From Carya illinoinensis (lineage: Eukaryota > Streptophyta > Magnoliopsida > Fagales > Juglandaceae): a stretch of 64,000 bases of DNA. The stretch lies in NCBI RefSeq assembly GCF_018687715.1, contig NC_056765.1:19534394-19598393 (forward strand). Reading direction: 5' to 3'. The translations under genes and the position numbers were made by a program. The notes under the pieces were generated by a model. It did no database searches, was not told the DNA's origin, and saw nothing but the letters and a program-made list of their open reading frames with translations. Shown here piece by piece: positions 12,618 through 25,003 of this stretch (the stretch's first letter is position 1; every line of letters begins with the position of its first letter).

Positions 12618-12881
12618 ACAATGTACTGCCAATATATTCTATACATGGCGCTAACTATTTGTCGTATTCCACAACTAGTGACAGAATTTCTTAACGAAAA
12701 CAATATTTTTTTTACAATGTATCATCTTAGCAAGTAAGTATCTCATGCGACAATGTACTGCCAATATATTCTATACATGGCACTAACTATTTGTAGTATT
12801 CCACATCTACTGACAGAATTTCTTAACGAAAAAAGCATTTTTGTACAATGTATCATCTTAGCAAGTAAGTATCTCATACGA
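12618..12881 (+). repeat. 132-bp tandem duplication in the CACTA subterminal region
   Basis: Copies run 12618-12749 and 12750-12881. Both start with ACAATGTACTGCCAATATAT and end with CATCTTAGCAAGTAAGTATC followed by TCAT. They differ at only a handful of sites. Transposase-binding repeats usually lie in this zone of CACTA elements. Confidence 0.88.
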
Positions 12882-13110
12882 TGGTGAATGATCTAATAGG
12901 CTTATTTCTGGCAATTTTTTTTCTTATATGCAACAATTGGAGTTGCTGTAATAAGTCTACATTTGTGACAAATTACACTTTTACCGAATTTGATAGTAAA
13001 ATTGGAAGTTTATTATCTGCAAACGTGTGGCCATTAGTTTTTGTCAGTATTGGAGATTTACGACAATTTTCCTTGCTATTTGCGGCAAAAATCGTTGAGG
13101 GAAAATGCTG

Positions 13111-13124
13111 AATTTCTTGTAGTG
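13111..13124 (-). repeat. CACTA terminal inverted repeat (right end)
   Basis: Read on the minus strand from 13124 it is CACTACAAGAAATT, the canonical terminus. The left partner is outside the window. Confidence 0.9.
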
Positions 13125-13146
13125 ATATAGGATATTCTAATTTACC

Positions 13147-13147
<1 letters not shown>

Positions 13148-13182
<35 letters not shown>

Positions 13183-13236
13183 AGAAGAAGAAGAAAAAGA
13201 AGAAGAAGAAGAAGAGGAAGAAGAAGAAGAAGAAAT
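13148..13236 (+). repeat. GA and GAA microsatellite
   Basis: (GA)n at about 13148-13179 passes into (GAA)n with a few interruptions up to about 13236. It lies between the CACTA end and the stop codon of the kinase gene, possibly in its 3' UTR. Pure Ser/Phe ORFs here are artefacts. Confidence 0.9.
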
Positions 13237-13424
13237 TTGTTTGTTCTCTTAATCGGAAAGTGAATCGCTTGATGTACATAGACTCACTAATTACAAGCCA
13301 CGACAAGATACAAGGATAACGAGTCTTCCCTTCAAAACACGAAATAAATCCCAAAGAATCAAGTGGCTATTATATGCATATTGGGAACATATTTTATAAT
13401 ACAGAGTAAGTTCTCCATTGTTTT

Positions 13425-14918
13425 CTAGCGAGAGTGATTGAAATGCTTCCCCCTATGATTGTCAATCATACCTTGCGGATTCCTGGGAAGAACATTTGAT
13501 GTGGGAAGCCTTTCCAAGCTGGTTAGAATATCAATCATGGCAGGCCTATTCTTGGGATCTGTATGAAGACATTGCAAAGCAAGTGCAGCTGCAGCTTGAG
13601 CTCCTTTCTTGGAGTATTGACCCCCCAACCTTGTATCCATAATCCTCAAAACTCGTCTGCTGTCACTCAAAAATGGTTTCGCCCAATCCACCAGGGTTTC
13701 ATCCACAAACGTCCCAGCTTCATCGTTCATTGCCCGTTTTCCTGATAGTAACTCTAATAATAGGACGCCGAAGCTGTATACATCACTCTTTGGGGTTAAG
13801 TGGCCTGTGTTTCAAGAATATGATTGAAAGTTAATTCAAACCTATATTTTCCCATTAACTTAAAGGACTTATTTGGAAAAAGTTTCGATCACAAAATTCT
13901 CAATCTCATCTCATCCCATTTCTTTTCCAAATTTCATTTAAATACAAATATTTTTAAATTAATCATTACAATTTTTTCAAACTAATCATTACAATTTTTT
14001 TAAACTTTAAAAAAAAAATCAACTTTTTCAAATCTCTAATAAAAAATAATATCAAAAAATTATATTCTAACAATATTTTAACTTTATAATATTTTTAATT
14101 CAATTTTTTCTCTCTCATTTTTCAAAATTTCATAAAACATTAACTCAAATTATCTCACTACTATTCACAAATTATCTTATTATTATTCACAAAATTATCA
14201 TCTCATCTCACTCTCCAAGTTTGTTCTTGATCTTTTTAAACAATTAGTGATTTAATATGATATCAGAACAGATAACTTGAGTTAAAGCCTTAATTCCACA
14301 CTTTACTCCTATTTAATTAAATATTATACATTCGACTCACTTATTAAAGGAGAGCTTGGACTGCACTTGAAAAAGAGAGTTAAAATATTATTGAATTAAT
14401 TAATTTATCAATCTTGTTTGGTTTAACCACTTTAGCCATTCATCATGTGTATGAATTATTATATCTCAAATTCAAATGGACAAACTACACCTACCATTCA
14501 ATGGATTTGCAAATTATAGAAACATATATATTCCTTTAATTTCTCTCAGCCTTCTAATCTATTTCTTAGGTAAAAAATTCTATGTGTAGTTATTTTTATA
14601 TATTTTTATGTACCATCTACTAATATGATTAATTGCGTCACTTTTTTTAATATAAAATAACTATTTTAACCAATCAAATCAGTAAAACACATAAAAAATA
14701 CACAAATATAATTATATATAACATAATTCTTCCAATATATTAGTTTTCTTTTCAATAGATAAGAAGGTTTTCTAATTCCTACTTCATAGGGACAAACTGG
14801 GAAAGTTAAAAAGCAAGAAAGCCATGAAAGGGCAAGACGATTCTGCCAATTAATAAATAAATATATGATATTGTATCTATTCATCGACAACAAGAAAGTG
14901 AAGAAAAATACATATTTA

Positions 14919-14953
<35 letters not shown>

Positions 14954-17130
14954 AACAAAATGAAATCAATCTTTTGTCCATTCATTCACGAAAAAGCAGA
15001 CATCATATTTGCATAAGTTTAAACGCCCCATTTGGTTTTACGATTTTAATATCTTCTCAATTCATTTCATTTTAATATTTAAATATTATTAAAATACAAA
15101 TATTTCAAAATTTATATTTTTAATAATCTTTTAATTTTATAATATTTTTATTTAATTTTTTCTCCCTCCCTTCTTAAAACTCTATAAAATATCTTAATTC
15201 AAATTATTTTATTAATATTCACAAATTATGTCACTAGTATTTATTTATAATCATTTTATCTGTATAACTAAACAAAATTTTATCTATATAACCAAACAAG
15301 TTCTGCTAGGTTTCCTAATGGTATTTTTGTTTAGGAAATATAGGGTATTGATAAAGATAGACCAGCTAAAGATTTGACAGGGAGTTATATCTACCTGTTG
15401 CTACATATTCTGGGGCAGCATATCCCTGAGTTCCCACAACTCTGGTCGAAACATGTGTATTATCTCCAGTAGGTCCATCCCTTGCTAAGCCAAAATCTGA
15501 AAGCTTTGCGCTGAAATCCTACAAAATACTCAACACTTCTCGGTCAGGCACAAGAACCAACCAACCCACACATGACACATATATTATAGCATTTCGTCGT
15601 ACGTACCGAGTCGAGTAGAATATTAGAAGCCTTCAAGTCGCGGTAGATTACATTGGCATCTAAACTATGCAAGAAGGTTAATCCTCGTGCAACACCAATT
15701 GCAATTTTCATCCGCGTAGGCCAAGGAATCGGTTTAACACCTTCTGCGGAACAAGAAGACATTAATGGTTTTGTATTTTTAATCAAGAATGAATTGTCTT
15801 ATTTAGTTCGGAAGATCCAGACATGATGAATAGCAGAAATCAACAAATGCCATGGAAGCTTGTCAGGAAAGCAATTCCAAATGCTTGTCTTTGTTTCCTG
15901 GGAACATCAAAAACTGTTGTTACTTGTGTATAGTTTTCTACTTTCTGTCGAAGGAAACTTGAAACGGCAAGTCACCTGAAGTTCTTTCTGCTTGCAACAA
16001 ATTAAATCTTGACAAAAAAAAAACCAACCAGATATAGACAGTCTTTTTCTCTATTGGAAAAGTAATAGTAATGATCTCAAAATTAGAAAAGAGTTAAAAG
16101 TGGTGGGAAAATCAATTAGGCAAATGATGAAAAATCAATAACAAGGATAAGATGAAAAGTCTTTTCTTTTTTTGTCCTTTCTCTGTTGAGTCAGGAATCA
16201 TTAATGATAGAAAATTTCTTGTCTTCGAACTTTTATTTTTTAAATATTAATTAAAAAATTGAGTGGGTTGGTGGTGATAAAGACAGTATAATAAAATATT
16301 TTTTTAACATCTAAAAAGGTTGGAATAGATCAATAAGATAAAATAATATAAAATTACGAGATGGTTCAATAAAATATTAAAAAAATGTTTGGAAAGTTTT
16401 ATAAATAATAGATTTACAACCTATTAATAATTTATAGACAATTTTAATTTTTAAACATAATAATATTTTTTTTATTAAATTTAAAACCATCAAATTAATT
16501 AAAAGTAAAAACCAAATTAAAATTTAAACTGTAACAACCACCTTCTAATAGGTTAGGAGTGTCACGTAAATTCCATAAAAATAGTCCGATAAGGAATTTC
16601 ATATTTGAGAAAATAAACATTTACTTCATAAAAGATTTATTTAATAAAAATTATGTATCCAACAATAATAAATGAAACAAAATTCAAATAATAAAAACAA
16701 TTTATTTTGGAAGGTATGTATAAAAAAGTTGTTATATAGTATTAACTCTAATATTCCTGTTAAATTTACAATGAATTAATGGAGACATGAATGATGTGAT
16801 GCATGCAATATTATAGATGAAGAAACACACGTACGTTGAAGGTCTATTGTAGTGTGAATTGTAATGAGATTCCGTTGATAAGAAATTGGCTGCATCTAAC
16901 TACCCCTGACTTTCTTAGTTTCTTGTTTACTTTTTTAATTTTTATCTTTCCCAGAGTCTCGGTGTTAACTTTCATTAGTTCTTCTGCTGACGAAATTAAA
17001 AACCAATTAAGAAAAGAGAAAGAAGAAAATAAATCACTAGCGTACGTACACTAACGTATATCGTACTCTCTAATGTTAGTTACAAATTTGAAATAGACAA
17101 GTTCGACGAATCTTTTGTAAAAGAATGAAT

Positions 17131-17178
<48 letters not shown>

Positions 17179-19457
17179 TTTTTTTTAAGTGAAATTCACT
17201 TTTTTTTTATAAGGATTTATATGAAATAAACATAAAATATACACTTTTCTCTATATCTACAGTCTTTCAAGCATCTTGTTTTTTTAAAAACAATATTTGA
17301 CATGTTCCTACTGATCGAAAGGAGAAATCAATAAAAAGGCAAAACATCAATAATCACATATATAATATAAGACCACACGTTTTACATGATGTTTTTATAG
17401 TTGAAGTTGACGTTGTTGAATTTGGGGAAGAGAGACAAAAAATTGGACTTTCATTCCGCTGATATGATAAGAAATAAATTTTCAAATAATTTGAGGAAAA
17501 CTTTTAATTTTAATTTTTTTTTAAAAAAATTTTAAAAAATAAGTTCTGGACAAAAAGACCTTAATTCTTTGGTCTCAAATATCAATCGACCATATAGAAA
17601 TCGATAATGTATGAACCCTTTTTCTCAATTTGAATAACTGTTATATCTTGGTTCATACACGTGTACATGAACCTAATCTGAAATTCTAAATGTTAGATAT
17701 ATTCCGGCCTCAATGAATAATAAGTAATGTTAGATATAAATAGGAAAAATGCAAATTCGATTCAAGTCTCCCGTTTGGATGTTGAACTGAGTCGAGGTAA
17801 GTTTCTTTTATAAATAGTAGTGAATTGAGATGATGGAGTGAGTTTTGTAAAGCCCACCTAAGATGAGTTTAGATGTATTTATAGGAAGTTGAAAAATGTT
17901 ATGAATCTCGCATATAAAAATGTGTCGAATTGAAAAAGGTTGTGGGTCTCATGTGTAAAGAAGTTTTGAGTTGAGATGAGTTTAATAATTTGAGAGTTGA
18001 ATATTTGAATGTTAAACTCAGTTTAAAATTAGACTGAATTGAAATAGTTTAGTCCAAATTCCAAACTAGGCTTAAAAAAAATCTAGACTCTTCATAAAAA
18101 ATATAGTTTTTCAATGAATCCCTTTTTTTTTTCTTTGCAAATAACTTGCACAGACTTTCTCCCATGATTTTCATTCCCTCCATACATGAGCTTGGACATT
18201 TTAAAGTTGAGTAATTAATTAATATCTCAGAATTTTTGCCTAGGTAACTAACCCAAAACCTATAAGGCGTCGCCGTGAATATGCCACCATATATAGCATC
18301 GTCACAGAGATCAACTATTCATGATAGATCATCTGACATTAACTCACTATTTAAACATAGACTAAGACACGAAAATTTTCATAATCAAATGCATCCAGCA
18401 TTCCTCATTGATAATGAATGTATATGAAGTTATTCAAACTAATTGGAAAGCAATCTACACTATCGATGAAGTACCTTGCCAATGCAAGAAATGCAGCATT
18501 TAAATATACAAGGAATTAGAAATAAATAAATAAACGAGGATGTATGTACTTACTTCTGAATAAATGATTCTCCAAGCTTCCTTTCGGCATAAATTCGTAT
18601 ACTAGGAGCTTTTTCTCAGACTCTGAGCAGTAACCAATGAGTTTCACAAGATTTTCATGGCGATGCTGTTCTAGATAATTCACTTCTGCCTGCCAATTTG
18701 AGAGATTCAAAACAGACCAAATTCAGAGTTGAAGATTTGCTATGGGCGCCCCAAATTAAGGAGAAGAAAAACAGCTTAAAGAGTCAAAACGCAGTAGTCC
18801 TACATACAAGCCATTCCTTGTGGCCTTGAAAGCTCTCTGGCTTGAGTCTCTTTATTGCCACTACCTTCCCAGTTCCTGGTTTTGTGGGAGCCAAAGTGTT
18901 CTCATCAATCCATCCTTTGAATACGCACCCGAACCCTCCTTCTCCAAGTAAACTATCGGGGGGGAAATTCTTGGTTGCATTCTTCAGATCAATGAAGCTA
19001 AAGGACTTGAGTTTGTTGCTGATAGATCCATCGGCCTTGCAGTTTATACTAGATTTTGTTTTCGAATTTCCCAAAGGTACTACTGTTTTCTCACTTGAAG
19101 AGGTGGAATCCTGAAGCTTTGCCTTGGAATGACGCTCTGTAGTACTTCCTGAAAAGAATAGAGAGAGGATACTTGAGGGATGCAAAAACCCAGAAAAAGT
19201 TTAAATATTCGGATAGGCAGCAACTCAAATATGTATGGATTAATACAAAAAAACGATAATCGCATCATTGTAATTCTGAAGCTCATATCCTCGAGAAGTC
19301 TTTCAGAATTCAACCAAATTGGAAGAGATAAAACTGTAAAGATTACAGAATAAAAAGAAGGGGAAGAAACGAGCAAAGAAAAACGAATGAAGTAGTCACC
19401 AGAAAAATTCGAAGAAGCATGAGCACACTTGGCAGATTGTCCGAAGCAGTTTCCCAT
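13425..19457 (-). CDS. Receptor-like cytoplasmic kinase VII (PBL2/PBL3-like serine/threonine kinase)
   Basis: Six exons with GT-AG sites join in frame: 19457-19400, 19148-18808, 18689-18554, 15743-15607, 15518-15395 and 13804-13425, giving 391 residues. The start MGNC gives Gly2 for myristoylation and Cys4 for palmitoylation, typical of membrane-anchored RLCK-VII kinases. Visible kinase parts: glycine loop GEGGFG 88-93, Lys119 in VAIK, alpha-C Glu135, catalytic YRDLK 212-216 (Asp214), DFG 232-234, activation loop 235-258 with the GPTGD..HVST..(V)GT pattern, and APE 259-261. The C-terminal tail after the kinase domain is short (PBL2/3 are around 420 residues). The family relays signals from surface receptors in immunity and growth; the exact orthologue is uncertain. 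A possible 5' UTR intron ends near 19494. All exons are open, so the gene looks functional. Confidence 0.93.
13866..14225. mobile_element. MITE-like element in kinase intron 5 (diverged)
   Basis: An AT-rich ~360-bp block bounded by ACTTATTTGGAAAAAG and CTCACTCTCCAAGTTTG, with CTCATCTCA words near both ends and TCAAATTATCTCACTACTATTCACAAATTATC in between (given here only as positions 14145-14180). Composition and internal words match the element at 15025. No clean target duplication is visible. Confidence 0.5.
14927..14946. repeat. AT dinucleotide microsatellite
   Basis: About ten AT units in kinase intron 5. Confidence 0.85.
15025..15302. mobile_element. MITE-like element in kinase intron 5
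   Basis: Starts GCCCCATTTGGTTTTA and ends TATAACCAAACAAGTTC, giving imperfect inverted ends (ATTTGGTTTTA against GTTTGGTTATA). The interior (TTTAATTTTATAATATTTTT, TTCAAATTATTTTATTAATA, ATTCACAAATTAT) resembles the block at 13866. Probably hAT- or Harbinger-derived; the family is not certain. Confidence 0.55.
17131..17175. repeat. Poly(T) run in kinase intron 3
   Basis: About 45 consecutive T residues. It could be the relic tail of a minus-strand retroposon, but no body is recognisable next to it. Confidence 0.8.
17769..18072. mobile_element. MITE-like element in kinase intron 3
   Basis: Starts CCCGTTTGGATGTTGAACTG and ends with TTCCAAACTAGGC, so the ends are imperfect inverted repeats (GTTTGGA). 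The interior (GAGATGAGTTTA, GTTGTGGGTCTCA, TTTGAGTTGAGATGAG, TTAAAATTAGACTGAA) is shared over its length with 35809-36150. This identifies a dispersed family in the window. Confidence 0.7.
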
Positions 19458-21982
19458 TATTGATTGCATGAGAGGCAGCAGTCCTCAAGCCCTGTGGAAA
19501 AATGAAGTAATGATCAATATATACGCAGATGTATCGAATGCATGCAGTCCATATCATATAGAGCAAATGTCGAATATGGCGGCCGCGGCTGAATAGATGG
19601 TTGGTCAAACGGACAAAAGTGGGGGACCGGGGGTACCCTTGAGGCAATTGATTCAGTTCATTTTGTGGGAGAGGGAGGGGGTGTCGGTCCCAGATACCCT
19701 TGAGGCAAAAAGTATTTCTCTAAATAAATATATATGTTCAACAGTTTGACTGGGAAGGCAGCATTACTATTTAGTGGCAGGCTGTGGAGAATAAGTCTTG
19801 GTGGCAGTGCGGTCAAGGGAGGGAATCAGCAAAATGGAGCGCTTCCAAATGGGAATGGCACTGAAAGTCAGAATGGAGAAAAAAATATAAATTTTATAGA
19901 ATGGCCGCCAATTAATGTAGCTCTTGGATATTTGGATGGATCAATTCTGCTACGTACAACCCGCATTTGTAACCGGCGCGTAACGGCTGATTTTGCCACG
20001 TTAGCTGAAACTCATTCTTCAAGTGAAACTTGGGAAGAAGCATTTTGTGCGTTCCAGAAGCATTTCATTCTTTCCATTTTTCATTTTTCGTTCTTCGAGT
20101 GAAATTCGAGAAGAATACATCGGACTGAAACTTCCGTTCACAAATGCCGAAATCCATTTCAACGGAAAGGAAGAAGACCATCTGCGAAGGAAAACGCCCA
20201 AACCCGAGGAACAACCAGAAGCACAACAAAAGGAATAATAAGAAGGAGAAGCACTGTCATCGTCATCAAAGCGACCATCCGTTTCGGTTCCCGTTTCCCC
20301 ATCTGACACCCTTTTTTTTTCCTTGCCCAAACTCAATAATCTATGAATAATTGCTAGTGCAAAGGGCAGACCACCTATTCATCATCCAACATTAATCTAC
20401 AACCAGTCGGAAGTAATGGAAACTTACGGTTTACTGCATAAGCATCAAATACATTGCAGGTCCACAAACGCGAATTATGCCTTTTACTCTTTAGGTTCCA
20501 ACTAGCTTTTCCATTTTCCCAGAAAAAAGCATTAATAGAAATATTTCTCCCAAAAACCATATACCTTCACTAGGTTGTTTTACAATGCCTCCGTTTGATT
20601 TTATTTATAGGAGCCCGAAAGTTGAGATGGTGAAGTTTGAGGAATAGACAAGGTTGGGCCCCATGGTTTCTCCCCCATGGAATTGGCTGCCCAGCCAAGG
20701 GGTAAATTTGCTTTCCTCACTCGTACAGAGAGTTACTTTTTTTTATATGAGCTATGAGAAAAGTTTGTAAAGATTCCAATCTTAATCTTTGCTTGCGAAT
20801 TAATTATGTCTTCCTTTTGTCACTGTCCAGATTGTTACAATCAGACCCATGCACTGCAAGAAGCTGGTTAAGCTCGTTTGGCAGTGAGAGAGAGCGACCG
20901 GGAGAAGGGGACAAACAGGCTTAGGGAATTCCAGGAAAAAGCAGACGAACATGGAGGGAAAATGGAGAAGGGGATGCACGAAAGGTGAAGGAGAAGTTGG
21001 TGAGGAGAAGAAACTGGAGTGAAACGGTGTGTTTCGTTAAAGAAGAAATCCTGAATGCCCACCAGCAATTTTCATCTCCACAGCATGAAATAAAACTCAG
21101 CGTTCCACTTAATAGCGGTTGGAATATCAATTCCCATATATAATATATGGAAAAATATAGTTGCAAGCATAGTTGTGCACTAATCTGTGCACTAATATGA
21201 TGTGATTGGTTAAAAAGTAGATTTGATTGAAAACAGTGTTAATTTAAATTTTAAGTATGAATAAATCAGTATTGATACACAGATTAGTACGTAACTGTGC
21301 TTGTATGTAGCAAAACTCGTAATATATTATTGTTGGAAGAAGTTGTGGCCAACTTGAGTAGATGAAACCAATGGCCTAAAACTTTGAAATGGAGAAAGAC
21401 AAATTGACACTCAATTCTGATAACACGAATGTCAAAAATCTCTGAAAACCTGGTTTAGTATTCAAGTACAACGCACATTACTAATAGACATCATTTCATG
21501 CGTCGCTTTTATGCTTTATGGCTTAAAAATTCTCTTACTTCCAACCTAGGAACAATTACTTAGCTTTTTGCAGCCTAAAGCAAAATCTTGGATCTTTCGT
21601 GACAAAAACATATATACACTGGTTTAATAACTTTGATAAAAATATAATTATTTTTTAATTCACTAAATTTTATTTAAAAAAATTATTTTTTAATAATAGA
21701 CTTTACTTTTTCACAAAAAAAGTATACAGATATTGCACACACGAGAGTTATATCGAGCATTACTCTTTATAAAAAGTATTTAAAAAGCTAAAATTCATTT
21801 TTTTTTTAAACTTAAGTCATGTTATAAATATATGCATGTGGTGGACAACCATGTAAACTATACCTTATTGTATTTGTTGTACATGTGACTTGATTGTTGT
21901 GTATGTAATAATTTATTGTATATGTGACTTGATTGGCACGACAAATTACCATGGAATTGCATGTAAAAGGAAGTCTAAAAAA
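19458..21982. other. Intergenic region upstream of the kinase
   Basis: Contains the presumptive promoter and 5' UTR of the minus-strand kinase (19458 to about 19700). ORFs at 19734-20102 (+), 20019-20336 (-) and 20868-21068 (-) overlap one another and show no recognisable domain. 21200-21980 is AT-rich. I cannot support a gene here. Confidence 0.5.
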
Positions 21983-22887
21983 TCATTTGTAAGAGCATTC
22001 ATATCGATTTATTCAAACTACTTTTCATCTTTAAATTTTACTGATTTTATCCATAGTTGGCCTACATCAGATTAGTCAAACCCATTTCATATAAATTATG
22101 AGCTACAGTAATTTCATCTTTTTTTTTAAAGATGAAAAGTCCTATAGCAAGTCTAAACGCATTGTTTATTAATTTTAGCTCATCTATCATGCGTTTCTTC
22201 TTTTCTCTTCTCTCCCGCGTCTCATCCACTCTCTTCTTCTTCTAGTTTTTTTTTTTCCTTCTTCCTCTTCTTCTTCCCTCTCCCACGTCTCTTCCTTCTT
22301 TCTCTTTTTCTATTTTTTTTTTCTGTTCTTTCTCTTCTTCTTCCCTCTTTCTCTCTCGCAACTCTTCTTCTTCGTCTTTCACTTCCTTCTCTCCAGCACC
22401 GCACCGCGACGGCTTCACTCCAGCGCCGAGTTTCAACAACACGAAAAAATCCAAAACCCTAGCATTGATTGTACTCTTGATTTTATTGTTTGGGTTTGAT
22501 TTTATTGATGTTTTTTGGTGACATTTTACTCTGATTTTAAGGACTAAGCATACCCATTCCGTATACCCATCTGTTTGGATTTGTTTGGTGACATTTTGCA
22601 CAATCCCTGACCAAGACAATGAATTTTATTGCACACCCATCTGTCCTTGCTTCCTCTTCACCATCTTTGTTTGTGAATTTCTTTGGGAGGGTTAGAGATG
22701 GTTTTCATTTTGTGGTATCTGTAGTTATTGGGAACATCTTCTCTGCCATCATGTGATTTGGGAACAATTTGTAATTTGGCATTTGATTCTTGATCCTATT
22801 TTGTTTTCTCACGGAAGGGTCTTGCAACTATTGTCTTGTATTGTTTTCTGATTTGGCATTTGATTCTTCATCGTCCTATATTGTAAA

Positions 22888-23245
22888 TGTTGAACTTTAA
22901 GTTCCAAATTTAGAATTTATTGAAGACAAAAATGAGCTTTTATGAGGAAGATGATGGGGGATTACATGATAATCTTCTTTTGTTGCATTTTGTTGCTGAT
23001 TGAATACAAGATATTTAACATGTACACGAAAGTGTTTGGGATGTATTGAGCATATTAGAATTATGAGTTTATGTACTGAGCATACTGGAATTAATATGGT
23101 ATGTATTGAGCATATAACATACAACAGGGCATATAACATACACGGCTGTTGTATGTTATTGACTCAAAATGTTTTTTCACATTTTGAGTTTTTAATATTG
23201 AACTTTAAAAACCAAATTCAGAATTTATTGAAGACAAAAATGAGC
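22888..23245 (+). repeat. Direct ~48-bp repeat with interspersed short repeats
   Basis: TTGAACTTTAA..TCCAAAT.. followed by AGAATTTATTGAAGACAAAA occurs at about 22889 and again at about 23199. Between them the word TGTA(T/C)TGAGCATA(T/C) occurs three times (23041, 23073, 23101), with a fourth diverged copy at 23837. Confidence 0.75.
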
Positions 23246-23977
23246 GATACTGTCATGCAATTTCTACTATTGTGTATGAACCAATTTATTCCATCTTAAT
23301 TAACTCAATTTGTTCGGTAAAATAATAAATTGTTGCCAAAAAATAAAAGGATTTTGATGCATACCCTGTTCATGGAGCTTCCTTGTACTATGTTTCTACA
23401 TTTATGTTTGTATTTGATATTCATTCATGGTTTCTTACACATTGTCTCACATATCATACAATTAGTGAAAAGTGCTCAAATTAGCTATTGATTTTAATTA
23501 ACCTTCTAAGCATCACCCACACTAAGCCTCTCCAACTGGAGATTCTAAAAGTTATTTTCTTTAAGATATGATTACAAATGTTATGGTGGAATAGATATTA
23601 TAATGAACTATTTAAATATGAAAATGATATCTTCCTTATTATTAGTGAACATGTGAATATTTCCACAGTTTAGTGCATGTGTACATATATTTCAGTGCTT
23701 GTAAATATATATCATATATTTCAGTACTTGTACATCTGGATATATATGTCACATTATAACCACTTGGTTTTCACTTTTTGGCTGGGTTTCAAAATGCTAT
23801 GTGGTGTTATTGTTACTGGTTGTAAGGATTTGACATGTACTGAACATATTGGAGTTATGAGTCTAGTCCTGATTTTGTACAATTATATTTGAATCAAGGA
23901 TAGACATCACATTTGATAAAGATCCATTTTTTACCACTCTATTGCAAAGTGGTGAATAATGAATCTCTAGTATCCTA

Positions 23978-25003
23978 ATGACTGGCAGTCATGATAATGT
24001 TGGACTCCAAGTAACACAATTGGCAGGTAAAAAAAGGCCACCTAGTAAGAAAACACAACAAGGTGTGTCTTTCACCGTAGAGGAGGAAAATCTCCTCGTG
24101 TCAGCTTGGCTCAATATTAGCGTGGATGCTATCCAGGGGACAGATAAAAAATATTCACAAATATGGGGAGAATTAGCGATTATTACAATGAGTATAAAAA
24201 ACCTAGCATGGCAAATCGTTCTGGAGATTATTGACCAATCAATGGTCGGTGATTCAAAAATGCACAAATAAGTTTTGTGCTGCTGTGGCCCAAGAAGAAT
24301 CATTGCATCCAAGTGGTGCAATAGAGCAAGACAAGGTATGAGTTTCTAACTACATTTAGTTCTTAATTTTTTTTGCTAAAATTCTATTATCACATTCTCA
24401 CTACTTTCGCTTATTTAGATTGAAAGAGCCAAAATCATATATAGAGAGAATGAGAAGGCCACATACAACATAGAACATTGCTGGTGTCTATTGAAACACC
24501 AACCAAAATGGCAGCAACATGTTTCCATATTGTCAACGAGAATGAAACCACATAGGAAACACCCTGTTATTGCAGACTCGACTCCACTAGGAGACGGCAC
24601 TTAAAATGACAATGTAGAGGTCATTTCTGAAAGACTTTTAGGCAAGAAGGTTGAGAAAGAAAGTGAGAGAAAGAGGAAGGCTAGAGAAACTTACAATGCT
24701 GAATTTGTTAAGGCCTTAAATGGCATGAGAAATAATAAAGAGATATACATTTCTTAGAAAAGACAAGAGATTAGCAAGAGTAATTATGAGATGACTGAAT
24801 TACTAGCGAAGAAAAAGAGGAAGAATGATATGGAGAAAATAAAGATCAATATGAAGATAATGAAATTAGATCTAAATGGCATAAATAGAATGCAGCAAGA
24901 GTATTTCTTGAATATTCAAAAAAAGATTTTTGAGGAATCACGGAAGCGATTTTCATCTACATTTTCGCCTCCACCTCCATCTTTTGATTTTGAAGATGTG
25001 TAA
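23978..25003 (+). pseudogene. Harbinger ORF1-like (Myb/trihelix-like, 'glutathione S-transferase T3-like') protein, decayed
   Basis: The first exon (23978 to about 24333, donor GTATGAG) contains KTQQGVSFTVEEENLLVSAW...DAIQGTD (residues ~26-60), the signature of the Myb/SANT-like ORF1 that accompanies PIF/Harbinger transposases. The second exon (about 24421-25003) gives ERAKIIYR...EHCWCLLKHQPKWQ and a charged coiled coil ending in ...FDFEDV. A frame disruption in the first exon and stops at about 24602 and 24757 break it. In intact elements ORF1 helps import the transposase into the nucleus and bind DNA. Similar free-standing genes occur in plants, so a domesticated relative is the alternative, but the stops argue against function. 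Confidence 0.75.

Larger units (their letters stand above)
1..13124 (+). mobile_element. CACTA (En/Spm) DNA transposon, right-hand part, left end outside the window
   Basis: The right end is fixed by a sequence on the plus strand ending in TTTCTTGTAGTG at 13124, the reverse complement of the canonical CACTACAAGAAA terminus. Two genes typical of plant CACTA elements lie inside in the same orientation: the tail of a TNP2-like transposase at 1-439 and a Transposase_24 gene at 8629-10881. Subterminal and internal tandem repeats (2470-3340, 4086-8633, 9481-10150, 12618-12881) fit the family. The left CACTA terminus and the 3-bp target duplication cannot be checked because the element enters from outside. 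Both genes carry stops, so this copy is probably non-autonomous. It is enlarged by a 3.5-kb LTR-like insertion. Confidence 0.88.

Noticed and set aside
13142..13354. Phe/Ser-rich small protein
   Set aside because: Translation of the GA/GAA microsatellite.
16530..16730. Possible LTR start (TGTAACAACCACC...) in kinase intron 3
   Set aside because: No matching CA end or target duplication could be found.
19734..20350. Possible small genes upstream of the kinase
   Set aside because: ORFs on both strands overlap, have no recognisable domain and no splice-supported extension.
22222..22619. Arg/Lys/Glu-rich minus-strand ORFs
   Set aside because: Translation of a pyrimidine-rich leader-like tract; no domain.
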